DNA from: Hyaloscypha bicolor E
Lineage: Eukaryota; Ascomycota; Leotiomycetes; Helotiales; Hyaloscyphaceae
Length of the DNA: 64,000 nucleotides
Assembly (NCBI RefSeq): GCF_002865645.1
Contig: NW_020194685.1
Span: 1,254,807-1,318,806, forward strand
Direction: 5' to 3'
Positions 47,701 through 60,406 of this stretch are shown here, piece by piece. The translations under genes were made by a program, and so were the position numbers. Each line of letters starts with the position of its first letter. Position 1 is the stretch's first letter. The notes under the pieces were generated by a model that had not been told where the DNA came from, made no database searches, and saw only the letters and a program-made list of their open reading frames with translations.

Positions 47701-48440
47701 GTACGTGATATACCCTACAACCTATTCTCCTCTCTCAGTCGTGCCGCGAGGTGTTTTTACTCTCTAGATATTTCTTTAGAGTAAAGAACTCGTGAACCAT
47801 TGTCTCGACCACCAATACTCTTCCTAATTAGGCAATGCTGACTCTGATATCATCTAGTGTCGATATCGTGGATTGCCAGATCTTTGCTCGGGCCAAGCGT
47901 CTTCTCGGCCGTACCATTGGTTCCCAAGATCTGAACAGCGCTCAACGGCGGATGAAAGACAATTGGGCTCCCACCGCAAAAGCCAGGGACGCCACGTGGT
48001 ACGCTCTACGCTTCCTGTGCAGCGTCCTACTTCCCGAAGAAGTTGTCACATCAAACAACATTCACAGCGGTTACAATGACCCTCCCTTCGACTACTCAGC
48101 TCGAGACGACCCACTGCTTAATAGACCATGGGTTATGTATTTCGCAGCTCTGATTGTCTGGTGCTACGCCTATGCCCTGGAAGGCCCAACCAGTGGACCC
48201 GTCCCCGCGGCCTACGATTTCGAGGAGCAAGTGCGAGACATGCGCGCGTACCTGCGGAGAGTTGGCGGCGTCCATGATCCCGAACAGCTTAAATCGATGC
48301 GCGGATTCAACGGCTGCAGTGGTATGCTGATGGTGCTTCGCACCGTGTTCGAGAAGACGAGATGGGAGCTGTTGCACGAAGCGGCGCTCCTGTTGGACAA
48401 CTGTGTTAAGTTGCTCGGGCAAACAACCCAAAGTAACTAA
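44795..48440 (+). CDS. C2H2 zinc-finger transcription factor with fungal_trans domain
   Basis: Six exons (44795-45132, 45192-46145, 46196-46539, 46592-46831, 46947-47700, 47858-48440) give 1070 residues. Near residue 95 there are two C2H2 fingers (FECPQEGCGKSYSRAEH..H and YNCDFPDCSRTFVRQD..H), preceded by the basic SRKRRRSRKG. A long Ser/Pro/Gln-rich stretch follows. The C-terminal half matches the fungal-specific transcription factor domain (SYWYHFSEQVPILHKPTF, ERAHIHHATTITLMRR). This layout is widespread in Pezizomycotina as klf1-like/AmdX-like regulators. The fourth intron (46832-46946) is an introner-like element. The fifth is unusually long (157 bp). The frame is intact and the targets are unknown. 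Confidence 0.9.
46832..46946 (+). repeat. Introner-like element copy 3 (intron of the C2H2 regulator)
   Basis: This 115-bp intron starts GTAAAGAACCCATTTCTTTG and ends GCTAATTTTTTCTAG. It shares the 5' block (GTAAN-AACCCATT-YCT-TGTCC), the CTCCCGGCT..CCTCCCGG-type block and a GAAAT..TTGCTAAT 3' block with copies 1 and 2. It is shorter in the middle and more diverged. Its ends coincide with the splice sites and it splits EKM-YSTRAL in frame. Confidence 0.7.
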
Positions 48441-49521
48441 GTTCTTGGATGAGTTTTGTTGATAGAGTGTTGATGGAGGATATGAAATTTCTGTGTAAAT
48501 GGCGAACTATTGTATTTTATGGGCCGGGAAACTGGACATGTTTGGCATTGGGGTGGCTTGTCAAAATTCGCATGGAGTGGAATGGGGGCTTTGCGTCGTT
48601 TTTTGTAATGCTATCGCACGTACCTATACCCAACACATCACATTTTTCTTCCAAATACTGCTCTTGCCCATACTTGTTGTGTATAGTCTTCCTTCCCCTG
48701 CTAACTTTCAAGCCATTTGATTGCCGGAACCGGGGATTGGACTTCTAGCGTAAGGAAATACTTGTTGCATATCACATCAATGTTCTAAGAGTTATTGTAC
48801 ATTGGGGATTGTGAGTTTCCACAACCAGGTTCTCTGGAACAATGAGACTCAATTCCTTCCGTCTCTATGTCAAACAGATGGAAAGGGGTCATCGGACAAG
48901 TAGCAATTTCAACCGATCTCGCCCTGATGGCCCTTCTGGCCCGGTAGGCCTGATCCTCAGATGACGCTCCGAGTTGGTTTCTGGTGAATCTGAGAAGCTA
49001 GTGTCGTTCCCCTTCGATCCCCGATCTTTCCTGCCCAACTCACTCCTTACTCATCTTACCTCTCGCAAGTCCAACATCAACACATTCCACCGCTCAGGAT
49101 CCAGTTCAACCAGTGACCAGCGAGTCCTGAGTACCGCGTCCTTCAACTCGCCTAATATGATATCAAGTATCTTTTAGCTCTTTTGATACGATGTTAACGT
49201 CCTTCTGCTATCACGAAATCGTCCAAATCGACCCCTCTACTCGCAATCTACAGACTTTCTCAGATGGCCATGGCGGCCATACATCAGGGCCTCCTAGCGC
49301 CAAAACCTGAACCGACAGTCACTGTATTTCACTTCAATGCCGTCTTTGGGAGAAGACTATCGGCCAACGCACAGTCTCGGTGTGTAGGCAAAGTTCATAT
49401 TCGCAGGGGTTGCGAGAAAAGAACTTATTAGACAAAGTACGAAACGGTTCACCACGAACCCCCCCTGGCTTGCGAATCCCGAGTATTGGGACAAAGCTCG
49501 GCAGCAGGATTAAGTTACCGT
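48441..49521. other. Intergenic region downstream of the C2H2 regulator
   Basis: No gene is recognised. The interval 49334-49521 keeps an open minus-strand frame that continues to the hAT insertion, but it has no recognised family. Confidence 0.5.
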
Positions 49522-49804
49522 GGAGTTGCCAGTGTGTCAAATGAATAGATTAGATTAGATTAATGGCCATTAATCTAATCTATTCACGAAAAAAAAAAAC
49601 TCATTAATCATATTCTATTCACGTGTTAATTAGATTCATCGTGATTAATCTGATTAATTATTCTAATCTAATCAAATTATTTTAGCATTACATTAATCAT
49701 ATTCTATTCACGATTAATCATAATTAATGTGATTAATTTGATTAATGTGATTAATTTGATTAATGTGATTAATGTGATTAATTCTTTGACACACTGGGAG
49801 TTGC
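49522..49804. mobile_element. hAT-type MITE with 8-bp target duplication
   Basis: The element spans 49530-49796 (267 bp). Its ends CAGTGTGTCAAA and TTTGACACACTG are perfect 12-bp inverted repeats. It is flanked on both sides by GGAGTTGC (49522-49529 and 49797-49804), the 8-bp duplication typical of hAT transposons. The interior is almost pure A/T: repeats of GATTAAT with T or GT spacers near the right end, and two direct copies of ATTAATCATATTCTATTCAC at about 49606 and 49693. No coding sequence is present. The TSD and TIR are intact, suggesting recent insertion. Confidence 0.93.
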
Positions 49805-50303
49805 AAATAGTTGTACTAATCTTCCAATGAGCAGTTTTCTTCTCGAGTGGAAGCCATCGTTGCTTCTGGCTCCACAATGAACACGGCATCAAGGTCCGAT
49901 GCCCAACTCGCAAGGACATCCTATATACATTGACAGCTTCCCACTTAGCAGACTCTTAATGTTTGGTACCCAGGCTCTTACGGGTGGAACAATGGAGAGT
50001 GAATTGTGCGTGGAAGATTTTTGTTGCAAATTAACTCCATGTTCCAGAACCTCTTGAGCTTGCTCAGGATTCAGGGATGCCAAATCGCCAGGCAGCATAG
50101 TGAATAAATAAAAACCACTCATTGTTTTATGACTTTGAATCCTTTGGTATTCTTCGTGTGCTACACAGCTCCAACCACATACTTCTACTCCGTTTCACCT
50201 AACGCCTGAATCCCCTAGTCTACCCAAGAATTTTCCCTTCCCCAAGTGGGTTTGTCTAAAATATACAAAGAATAGAAGTGGCTCTGGCCAGCCAGAAGGT
50301 CTC
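49805..50303. other. Intergenic region, no gene assigned
   Basis: An open minus-strand frame at 50122-49889 (about 78 residues) has no recognised family. Together with the frame on the far side of the MITE it may be a relic of a gene hit by the insertion. Confidence 0.4.
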
Positions 50304-51370
50304 TCAATACTGTGCTTCACATCCCTCAATAGTCACGGTTACAACTTCAGGTGCAGCAGAATATGTGGCCACGGGACTTGGACTTGGAGCTGGAGTAGTG
50401 ATATTCGAGGAGGGTGAAGGTTGAAGGAAAATTCCTGGGGAGACGGCGGGTGTAGATGTGGAAGAAGAGGTAGACGCAGCAGGTGTTGGTGTTGAAGTGG
50501 TCGTTAGTTGAGCGGCAGGTGAGGATACAACTGGGTATGAAGGGGTGACAGCAACAGGCGATGAAGTTGCAGGGGCAGGGGCGTTGGCTGCTGGTGAGTC
50601 CGCCGCTGGTGCTCCTGAATCATCAGCTCTCGCACAACCGGTTTTGGCGGTAAGAGCTGCTGGACAAGCTACTTGTTTGAATGATACACTTGGGTTGTCA
50701 GCTCCCTTGAACCAGTCGTATCGCCAGTAGCAGCCGTCTTTGAGAGCAGCCGGGAAGCTATCACAAGAGGATCTCGACGCAATACCACCATATTGCGCAC
50801 CCCAACCAGAACTTGGGGCTCCAAACATGTTTGTGCAACCATTGAAAATGCCAACGCCACCACCTGGGATCTGAATTGAACGTCAGAAAAGATCATAGCT
50901 AGATTGTGGAGGGGAGGGGGACGTACGCTGATATCAAACTGGTTCCCAGACAAATCTGAACCCGTGTTGGTAGCTTGCACAATCATTTTCTGTCCAGCAA
51001 CAGCTCCGCTGGTGAAGGTCAACTCATAGCAAGCACAGCACCAGCTTGCTTCTGATCCTCCCGCGATGTTCACTGCTGCGTAGCCGTAGGCAAGGTTGTC
51101 ATCGACAGCCCATGGTGACTCGTTGGAGCATTGATAGGCCGGTCCACCAGCGCAGCCAGAGGCAGCGTTTGAGTCCAGAAGAGGTTGGTCCTTGATATCG
51201 CACATTTGTACCGGGTTGGATCCAGCGGCAAGGTTGAATTTTCCAGGCCAGGCGCAGCTGGGCTTACAGCAGTCCCAATAGCGGGTCGTGGTGCCTGTCC
51301 CGCTTGCCCCCGCGTTTGCCTGGAGGAAGTAGGGGAGGAGGGCGAGGAGGGTCTTGGTTGAGAATTGCAT
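50304..51370 (-). CDS. Secreted GH45 endoglucanase
   Basis: Two exons (51370-50927 and 50870-50304) give 336 residues. A signal peptide covers about residues 1-20 ([20 protein letters not shown]). The GH45 signature [12 protein letters not shown] follows at once and holds the catalytic nucleophile/base Asp. The second catalytic Asp lies in NQFDIS just before the intron, and [10 protein letters not shown] follows. Cysteines are numerous, as in the disulfide-rich GH45 fold. Residues beyond about 220 form a Ala/Pro/Ser/Thr linker of about 100 residues that ends without a CBM1 module. It cleaves beta-1,4-glucan internally during plant-wall breakdown. The frame is intact. Confidence 0.93.
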
Positions 51371-52429
51371 TTTGAAGTCTTTTCAAGGAATGATGGACTC
51401 AAAGATAGAGCAGTGTTGTTTCAAGGTGTGTTGAAATGTTCAAGGTACCTGACCAGTGAACGTGATTTTAAAAGGAATGAGTGGTCCAGCGAATTTGAAA
51501 GGAGTGTCAAACTCGACTAGGAACAAGGAAGGCTGAAGAGCTGTGAATAACCTCGAAGTTGGGTGACCAAGAAAAGAGGGAACAGAAGGGGGAGAGCTTC
51601 AATAAATCACTTATTCAGATCTCACACAGACGTGACCGGCCGCTGGGGACCTCCCCTATCACCTTGCCCATGTCACACATCGCCAATGAGGAAGATTGAG
51701 CGCATCCTACGTACTATTTTCGAAACGGTGGCGGCCGGTTGGTCGCGCAAAAAACCTTGGTCTCCTGCGGAATGCGGGTAGCCCCCCGATTTAGCGCCAC
51801 TAACCCCTGAATCCGCTCACCAAAGCTCGGTTCCTGCGCCGGGGTGCTGGGTGTTTGGTTTATCCGTGGGGTGATTGGCGCGGGGGGGTGTTTGCCCCTT
51901 TTTCTTTGGGCGGATGTTCTCGTTTCATGTTTCAACTGACTTTTTTCATCACTCTTTGAAGATCAGACGAACTCTGATTTGTCCTCGGCTCCCTCACGAA
52001 CGCGGCGCCACAAAGAACCACTTTTTGGAGGAGTTTGTTCGTGAGCACAAACCCGATGCGGTGTGATGTGGCGTCAACTCGAAACAGAATGGGGTCTGCG
52101 TCCCGTTGGTGAATGAAGCGCAGGCGGATTTTCAACCTCAGCCTCAAGCCTCATAGGCTCCCTCGCCCCTGGCTCGGCCAAAAGGAGTCCAGGCGGCTTC
52201 CTGGGCCGTCGAGGTGCGTCTGTACCTGGTTTGCGGACATGATCAACGCGGATCTATTCCAAGGTCGCAAATTTCTGGTAAATGTTGACGGGAATGATGG
52301 TTGAAAGATTCTCCGTTATCATATAGTGGCTTCCTCTCCCAAGCCGTCTGATTCTCTGGATTCTTTGAACAAATGCCTCACGAATACCCCGAAGTTATTT
52401 GTTTTCCATAACTTTCGATGTCTGCCAAG
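51371..52429. other. Upstream flank of the GH45 gene, no other gene seen
   Basis: About 1 kb. Short frames on both strands show no family resemblance. It contains the endoglucanase promoter and is otherwise featureless to the eye. Confidence 0.5.
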
Positions 52430-53016
52430 GAAGTGGACCTTTTCCTCAAAGAAAGAATTCCCGGCAGAAACCTATTCGTGGCCCTGTGGTAGTCCTCCAT
52501 TCGTTTCCAAATTCCTTTTGCAACACTTCTTGCTCCTCTCTAATCCTTACCATCACCATGAACACCGGCAACCCAACCTGAATTGTTGGCGCTAATAAAC
52601 AAGTTGACTGCGCCTTGCAATAGGAAGAATTCTGTGTAACTTGGATGTTGCACGTATTGGTAAAGGCCAGTCTTGACAAGACACTGCGGCTTGTGGATCG
52701 CGAAAATGAAATTCTCTCCAAGTTGTGCAAATGACCAGAGCCAACTGGCTGCCCCCAACATGAAAAGCATGGTGTACCAGCTCCACGAGAACAGCCCCCA
52801 CCGAGGAGTTCTGGATTCCGACAGAATTGAGAGCGATTGTTGGGAAAGAGGACCAGGCTGATATGGTGAAGTAGTATGAATCGGAAAGTGGCCGTCGGCT
52901 GGTCTGACGGCGACTTGGCTCACGCTGGCACCAAAACATAGGGCGAAGTTTCGTTCGGAAGGAGCCAACCACCACAAGACTGCAAAATATATGTTTAGCA
53001 AGACCTGATGTTCCAT
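52430..53016 (-). pseudogene. Isoprenylcysteine carboxyl methyltransferase-like relic
   Basis: Membrane segments (FSWSWYTMLFMLGAASWLWS and others) and the family block KTGLYQYVQHPSYTEF are visible near 52680-52620. Downstream the expected RIREEQEVLQKEFGNEW and EDYHRATNRFLPGI blocks are present but in different frames. At the second junction the codon pair TGG-GAG appears as TGGAG, a one-base loss near 52490. Another frame change occurs near 52570. The N-terminal part of the roughly 240-residue family is missing. Intact members methylate C-terminal prenylcysteine of CaaX proteins at the ER. Confidence 0.65.
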
Positions 53017-53559
53017 AAATGGCCATGCCTGTGGTCAACTTCAGACCTTGGTCGAATATTCTTTAATTCATCGACCAAGTCCAGTGGCACAGTTTTGTTT
53101 GTCCCACAGTTCAGTCAGTGGTATGTGGGCTTCAGGAAATTTTGAGCATTGTGGAACGGGGTGTGAAGGCTCCTCAGAGTAATTCAATGGGTCGTCATAA
53201 TAGTCTGTTGCTCTCGTCCTTGTTAGTCTCTGTTCTGTTACCCCATACTAAACATTGCCTCTTTCCCTTTCAAGATCTGACCTCCTGCTCTCAAGAGCAA
53301 GCCAAGTGACGGATGACAATGTCTTGCGGGTCGGAAGGTGCGTTGCTCAAGTGCCAAGCCTCTCTCGGATCCTTCACCTTCACCTCCCTTTCCTGGAATC
53401 TTCTCCCCTTCACTCTGAATCTCGTCGCTCTTTTCCTCATGACCACTCTCCTCAACGACATCCCCTTCTTCACCACAGAACCCAACAATATTTGGTCTTC
53501 AAACTCCTTCCTCTCTTCCTAGTCTTCCCTGTCTCGATCTGTCCCTCGCTCTCAACAAC

Positions 53560-54905
53560 AGTTCCGGTCGAAGCGGACGCACTTGCAATCCATTCTGACC
53601 CAAATTGTACGAATGTCGTGATTCCTGTGTCGATCACGGCCAAAAATGCGGTACGCCGTCATTACTTTTGTCATTTCTCTACTTTTTGCTCCCTGTGAGA
53701 TGCGGATCGTAGCTGCACTGGAGCCACCAGAACCTCCATGCCGTTATAGCTCTTCTTAATATTTTCGAGTTGGTACCAATAGAATTCACTCTCGTTTCCT
53801 CGTTCAACATTGTTGCTCGCCTCGTCAACCACCCGTTCGCATCTCTTCTGAGGGCCAACTACAACATAGCCGGAACGTTCTGCGAACCAGCGATAGATGT
53901 CCCCAAGAAAAGAAATAATATCCATTTTCTAGCACATCCAGCAGCTTATGATCGCACCTATGAGAGTTCAGACTGTTTCCATCACTCAAGACTATGTTTT
54001 ATGGCCTGAGAAGGTACCCATGTCTTGGATAGCTGACACTATTTAAGTGGTTTGATGGCCTCCACTCAGGAGTTAATGGAACGCCCTACAGCTGGGTCTC
54101 TTATGCATCGAAATTGGGCTGCCCGACCTTCTTGTTCGGCCATCTAGGCAACGTCGGCTCCGACCATCCCAACTCCATCACTACTGTTCAATGTACAGTC
54201 AAGCAGCAACAGTTCACGAACTGGTCAAAGTGGCCAGAGCAGGAACTTCACGGTATCCTCGCAGATTCTGCAACTTCGTCTTCGTAGGGGAAAGCCTGGG
54301 GTCGGTCGATTGGTTGGCAATTTCGCCAATGTCGAATACCCTAACAATTTCAACTCGACCATCCTTGGTGGCTTCCGCAAATTCTGGGCCAATGCTGTTC
54401 CAGGTATGGACATTTCCGCTATCTTTCGAAACTCCCACGACTTGCTGAACCCTTACATTACATTCTTGAAGAACTGACTTGTGATTCTCAAGGCTTTACA
54501 GTTACTGCGGCCCTCTTGCCAGCAGTGCTGACTGACCAGACCAAATACGGATTTCTCAAGGCAGAGCTTGGTTATCTCATTACCAATAGCGTGACAGGAG
54601 CTGACCGGAAACAAAGATGTGGTCTTTCGTGGTACATTCGACATTCCGATTGATGGCCCGGGAAATTGCAAGAGGTCCAGTATACTTGCACAAACGAAGC
54701 AGTTGTATCCCAGAGCCAAACCTTATTGGTGGTTCTCACTTGACAATTCTGGCCTTTGCTGGCAACTTCAGTACACGGCATAGAGCGGCTTCAAGTATGC
54801 GCATGACAGGCTGGCTAAACAAGGATTTGAGAGAAAGGGGGGTTTTATTAATCAAATCTTTGAGGGTGTTCGACAAAATGGAGGAGCTACTTCTTCCTGC
54901 ATAGA
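53560..54905 (+). pseudogene. Degraded secreted alpha/beta-hydrolase pseudogene
   Basis: Family blocks appear in order but in shifting frames with stops: NCTNVVIPVSITAKNA (about 53600), NYNIAGTFCEPAIDVPKKRN and FLAHPAAYDRTYE (53850-53970), GVNGTAYSWVSYASKLGCP (54075), FVFVGESLGSVD (54265), then GPGNCKRSSILAQTKQLYP and GFKYAHDRLAKQGFE near 54660-54830. The nucleophile-elbow histidine of GHSLGS is replaced by Glu. No single model repairs it. Intact members are fungal secreted lipase/esterase-like proteins of unknown substrate. Confidence 0.65.
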
Positions 54906-57603
<2,698 letters not shown>

Positions 57604-57620
<17 letters not shown>

Positions 57621-57666
57621 ATAGCTTGTTATTTGGACTAGATAGCTAGTTATTTGGACTAGATAG
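57604..57666 (+). repeat. 21-bp tandem repeat, three copies, spanning a stop codon
   Basis: The unit (C)TTGTTATTTGGACTAGATAG recurs at 57604, 57625 and 57646 (the third has CTAG for CTTG). 21 bp is seven codons, so each copy repeats the codons for C-Y-L-D-stop in the same frame. The first copy holds the real end of the GH13 gene. Confidence 0.9.
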
Positions 57667-58046
57667 CTTGCTCATGGATTTAGGCACAGTTGAAAATAAA
57701 AAAGCAATACACAGAAACCTAAGAGATGTCGCATAGAAATAGGTAGAATCTAAAATGTGAGTCATTATCGAAGATTTAATCAATTCGGAGAAATTGTGAT
57801 TTGGGTTAAAAGGGATCCAGGGATCGTGTCATTTAAGTAAACGAGGGTCAATGTAGATAGATTCTGAACGTGGAGGCGGCCGCGAGGCACGTCCAGTGAG
57901 ATCCATCGTCATATCTGAGACCTCCCAACATCTTCCTTCCCTTGGATGGGATTGCGAGGGTCAGCCTTAAAACCGCCATAGGCTCCCGCACAGCAAAACG
58001 TTCTTTCACAGAACAATGTGATTCCCTCTACCATCTGCAGTCCACG

Positions 58047-60083
58047 ATGATGGTGCTTTCGGGACTGCTCAAACCATCGAGCCATAATACGCCTCGTCGA
58101 CACATCAAACCCTCACCACAGAGGCGGAGCTCAACGCATAGCACCGACCAAAGCTCCCCGGAATCTGCATCTTCTCATGATCCTCCGGCAGAGCCATACC
58201 TCCATAAAGAAGCACAGCTTGCACCCATCGAATCCGAAGATCCGGACCTGAGAGAGCTCAACAACAACCTTGTGGCACTCGCGGCGATCTTCCCCGATGT
58301 ACAAGTCGACGTTTTCCGTGAGATGCTGTCAAGCTTTGATGAGGAATCGAGACTTGCAGTAGTTACAGAGACTTTATTGAAGCACAAAATGAAGTGGGTT
58401 CGGGGGCGCTATAGGGTGGCCGTGAAGGAGGCAGCCCAACCAGAGCAAGAGAAAGAAACACTACACGGATCTCAGGGAAATGTGCCGGCCGAGGAGAAGT
58501 TCAGGAGTGCGGGATACAAGAAGGCTGTCAAAGCTATCACATATCAGGAGTTCAAGGGTCTGTCGAAGTCAACGATCAATGCAGTGCTGGCCGAATTCAA
58601 CCACTCTTATACTCTCGCACGACCGACCCTTGTTGCCTTATCCTCGAAGTCCTGGCGGTTTTCGCTGTCCTCCATATTCTTACGACGAAAGCCGATATCT
58701 TCGTCCGAAGCTGAGCACCATCCTCTTGTAATTTGGCAGTCAACAGGACAAGGCTCCATAATTCCCACCCTGAAGGCCACCGGATCTCCGGAGCTGGACA
58801 AGGAACTCTTCGATTCCCTTATTCGGCCTATACAACAACGCCGACTTATTGAACTAGAAGAGAAGGATCATACACTGGCCTTGGAGCTCAATAATGCCGA
58901 GGCTGAGAAAAATGAAGGACTTCACGATTGTGAATGTTGCTTTACGTCAGTAACATTTGAGGAATTGTCGGCATGTGATACTGGTGGACATTTCATCTGC
59001 TTCCAGTGTGTCAGACGGTCAGTCAACGAGGCAGTGTTTGGACAAGGATGGCAACGAAATATTGATCTCGATTGTGGCACACTTCGTTGTGTTGCAGCAA
59101 TGTCAGATGATTGCCAAGGCTGCATTCCACAAGAGCTCGTCCGTCGAGCGTTCAACGAAGACAAAGCTGGGCATGAAATCCTTCGAAAACTCGATGAACG
59201 TCTCGCCGAAGACAGCCTCCTCAAAACGAACTTACCACTTATTCGTTGCCCCTTCTGCAGCTATGCTGAAGTAGACGAACTCTACCTTCCGGACTCCCAG
59301 CGATCTTGGCGACTAAAACGCAACGGACCTTCTTCTCTATATACCCTTGTAATCTTGATTTTAGGCGTTGGTATGATACCCTTTCTTTTACCGGCGTTCT
59401 TGATATTCTCTTTCCTCTTCCTGCTGCTCTCCTCTCAGCAAACCTTCGGCGACTTTGCTGTTACCTACTTCAACGCGTCTGTCATTCGCCTCCGCCGGAA
59501 ACGCCTTGGTCTGAAATTTGTCTGCCAGAGTGAGACGTGTGGACGTTCATCCTGCATCTCTTGCACCAAGGCGTGGAACGATATCCACATCTGCCACGAA
59601 TCCTCTCTGCTGGCTCTACGGACCCAGGTGGAACTCGCAATGTCTCTGGCAATCAAGCGAACCTGCCCTCGCTGCAACACCTCATTCGTCAAGTCATCTG
59701 GCTGTAATAAACTCACTTGCGTATGTGGATACCAGATGTGCTACGTCTGCCGCAAAGACATCGGAAACGGCGAAGGCTACCGACACTTCTGCGAGCACTT
59801 CCGACCAAACGGCGGAAGAGGATGCACTGAGTGCTCGAAGTGCGACCTCTATCGATGCGAAGACGACGAGGTGGTGGTCAAGAAAGCCAAAGAAGAGGCC
59901 GAGAGACAGTGGATGGAGAAGGAAGGCAATGTCCTCGGCGGTGATGAGAAAATCCGAAAAGTTTTGGAGGAAAAGTGGAAAACCGATGCGGATGCAGCTT
60001 GGTGGGATGCCCGGTGGCTGCAATGGAAAATGCCAAATTGGGAGCTGATCTTTGACTCTTTGATAGAGTCTGTTGTAGAATGA
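58047..60083 (+). CDS. RBR-type E3 ubiquitin ligase (RNF216/TRIAD3-like) with a membrane hairpin in the IBR
   Basis: One exon of 678 residues from ATG 58047. Near residues 70-130 there is a helical CUE-like stretch. RING1 (CECCFTSVTFEELSAC..HFICFQC) lies at about 293-325 and closely resembles human RNF216. The IBR begins with IRCPFC at about 398. A 30-residue hydrophobic block (about 430-462) interrupts it, and the remaining zinc ligands (FVCQSETCGRSSCISC..HIC) follow at about 490-520. RING2 (CPRCNTSF..GCNKLTCVCGYQMCYVC) holds the thioester-forming Cys in KLTC. The C-terminus is coiled and charged. It should transfer ubiquitin from E2 via that Cys, perhaps while membrane-anchored. The frame is intact. 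Confidence 0.9.
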   Translation: MMVLSGLLKPSSHNTPRRHIKPSPQRRSSTHSTDQSSPESASSHDPPAEPYLHKEAQLAPIESEDPDLRELNNNLVALAAIFPDVQVDVFREMLSSFDEESRLAVVTETLLKHKMKWVRGRYRVAVKEAAQPEQEKETLHGSQGNVPAEEKFRSAGYKKAVKAITYQEFKGLSKSTINAVLAEFNHSYTLARPTLVALSSKSWRFSLSSIFLRRKPISSSEAEHHPLVIWQSTGQGSIIPTLKATGSPELDKELFDSLIRPIQQRRLIELEEKDHTLALELNNAEAEKNEGLHDCECCFTSVTFEELSACDTGGHFICFQCVRRSVNEAVFGQGWQRNIDLDCGTLRCVAAMSDDCQGCIPQELVRRAFNEDKAGHEILRKLDERLAEDSLLKTNLPLIRCPFCSYAEVDELYLPDSQRSWRLKRNGPSSLYTLVILILGVGMIPFLLPAFLIFSFLFLLLSSQQTFGDFAVTYFNASVIRLRRKRLGLKFVCQSETCGRSSCISCTKAWNDIHICHESSLLALRTQVELAMSLAIKRTCPRCNTSFVKSSGCNKLTCVCGYQMCYVCRKDIGNGEGYRHFCEHFRPNGGRGCTECSKCDLYRCEDDEVVVKKAKEEAERQWMEKEGNVLGGDEKIRKVLEEKWKTDADAAWWDARWLQWKMPNWELIFDSLIESVVE

Positions 60084-60406
60084 CGTTTATGCCTTTATGC
60101 TTTATGGCTTGGGATGGGATGGGATCGGTTTGGGCTGCAAGCGTGGGATGGGCACTTTTGGCACGGATAGCGTGGTGTTCATGGCACTCAATGTATCTGT
60201 CATACGAAAGTAATGGCTAATCTCGTCTTCATGAATGATCATCTGTATTGTGCGTGAATCGGGTATCTAGTGAGAGCTCTATCGCTCTTGATGTCTGTCC
60301 TACAAGTAGACCTATGAACGCCATTTCCATGCTGTAAGTAAAATCCGAAAATACCTGGGGAAGATAGGACGAAAAGAGCCTTCACAAGTCATATTTCATC
60401 CCATAG

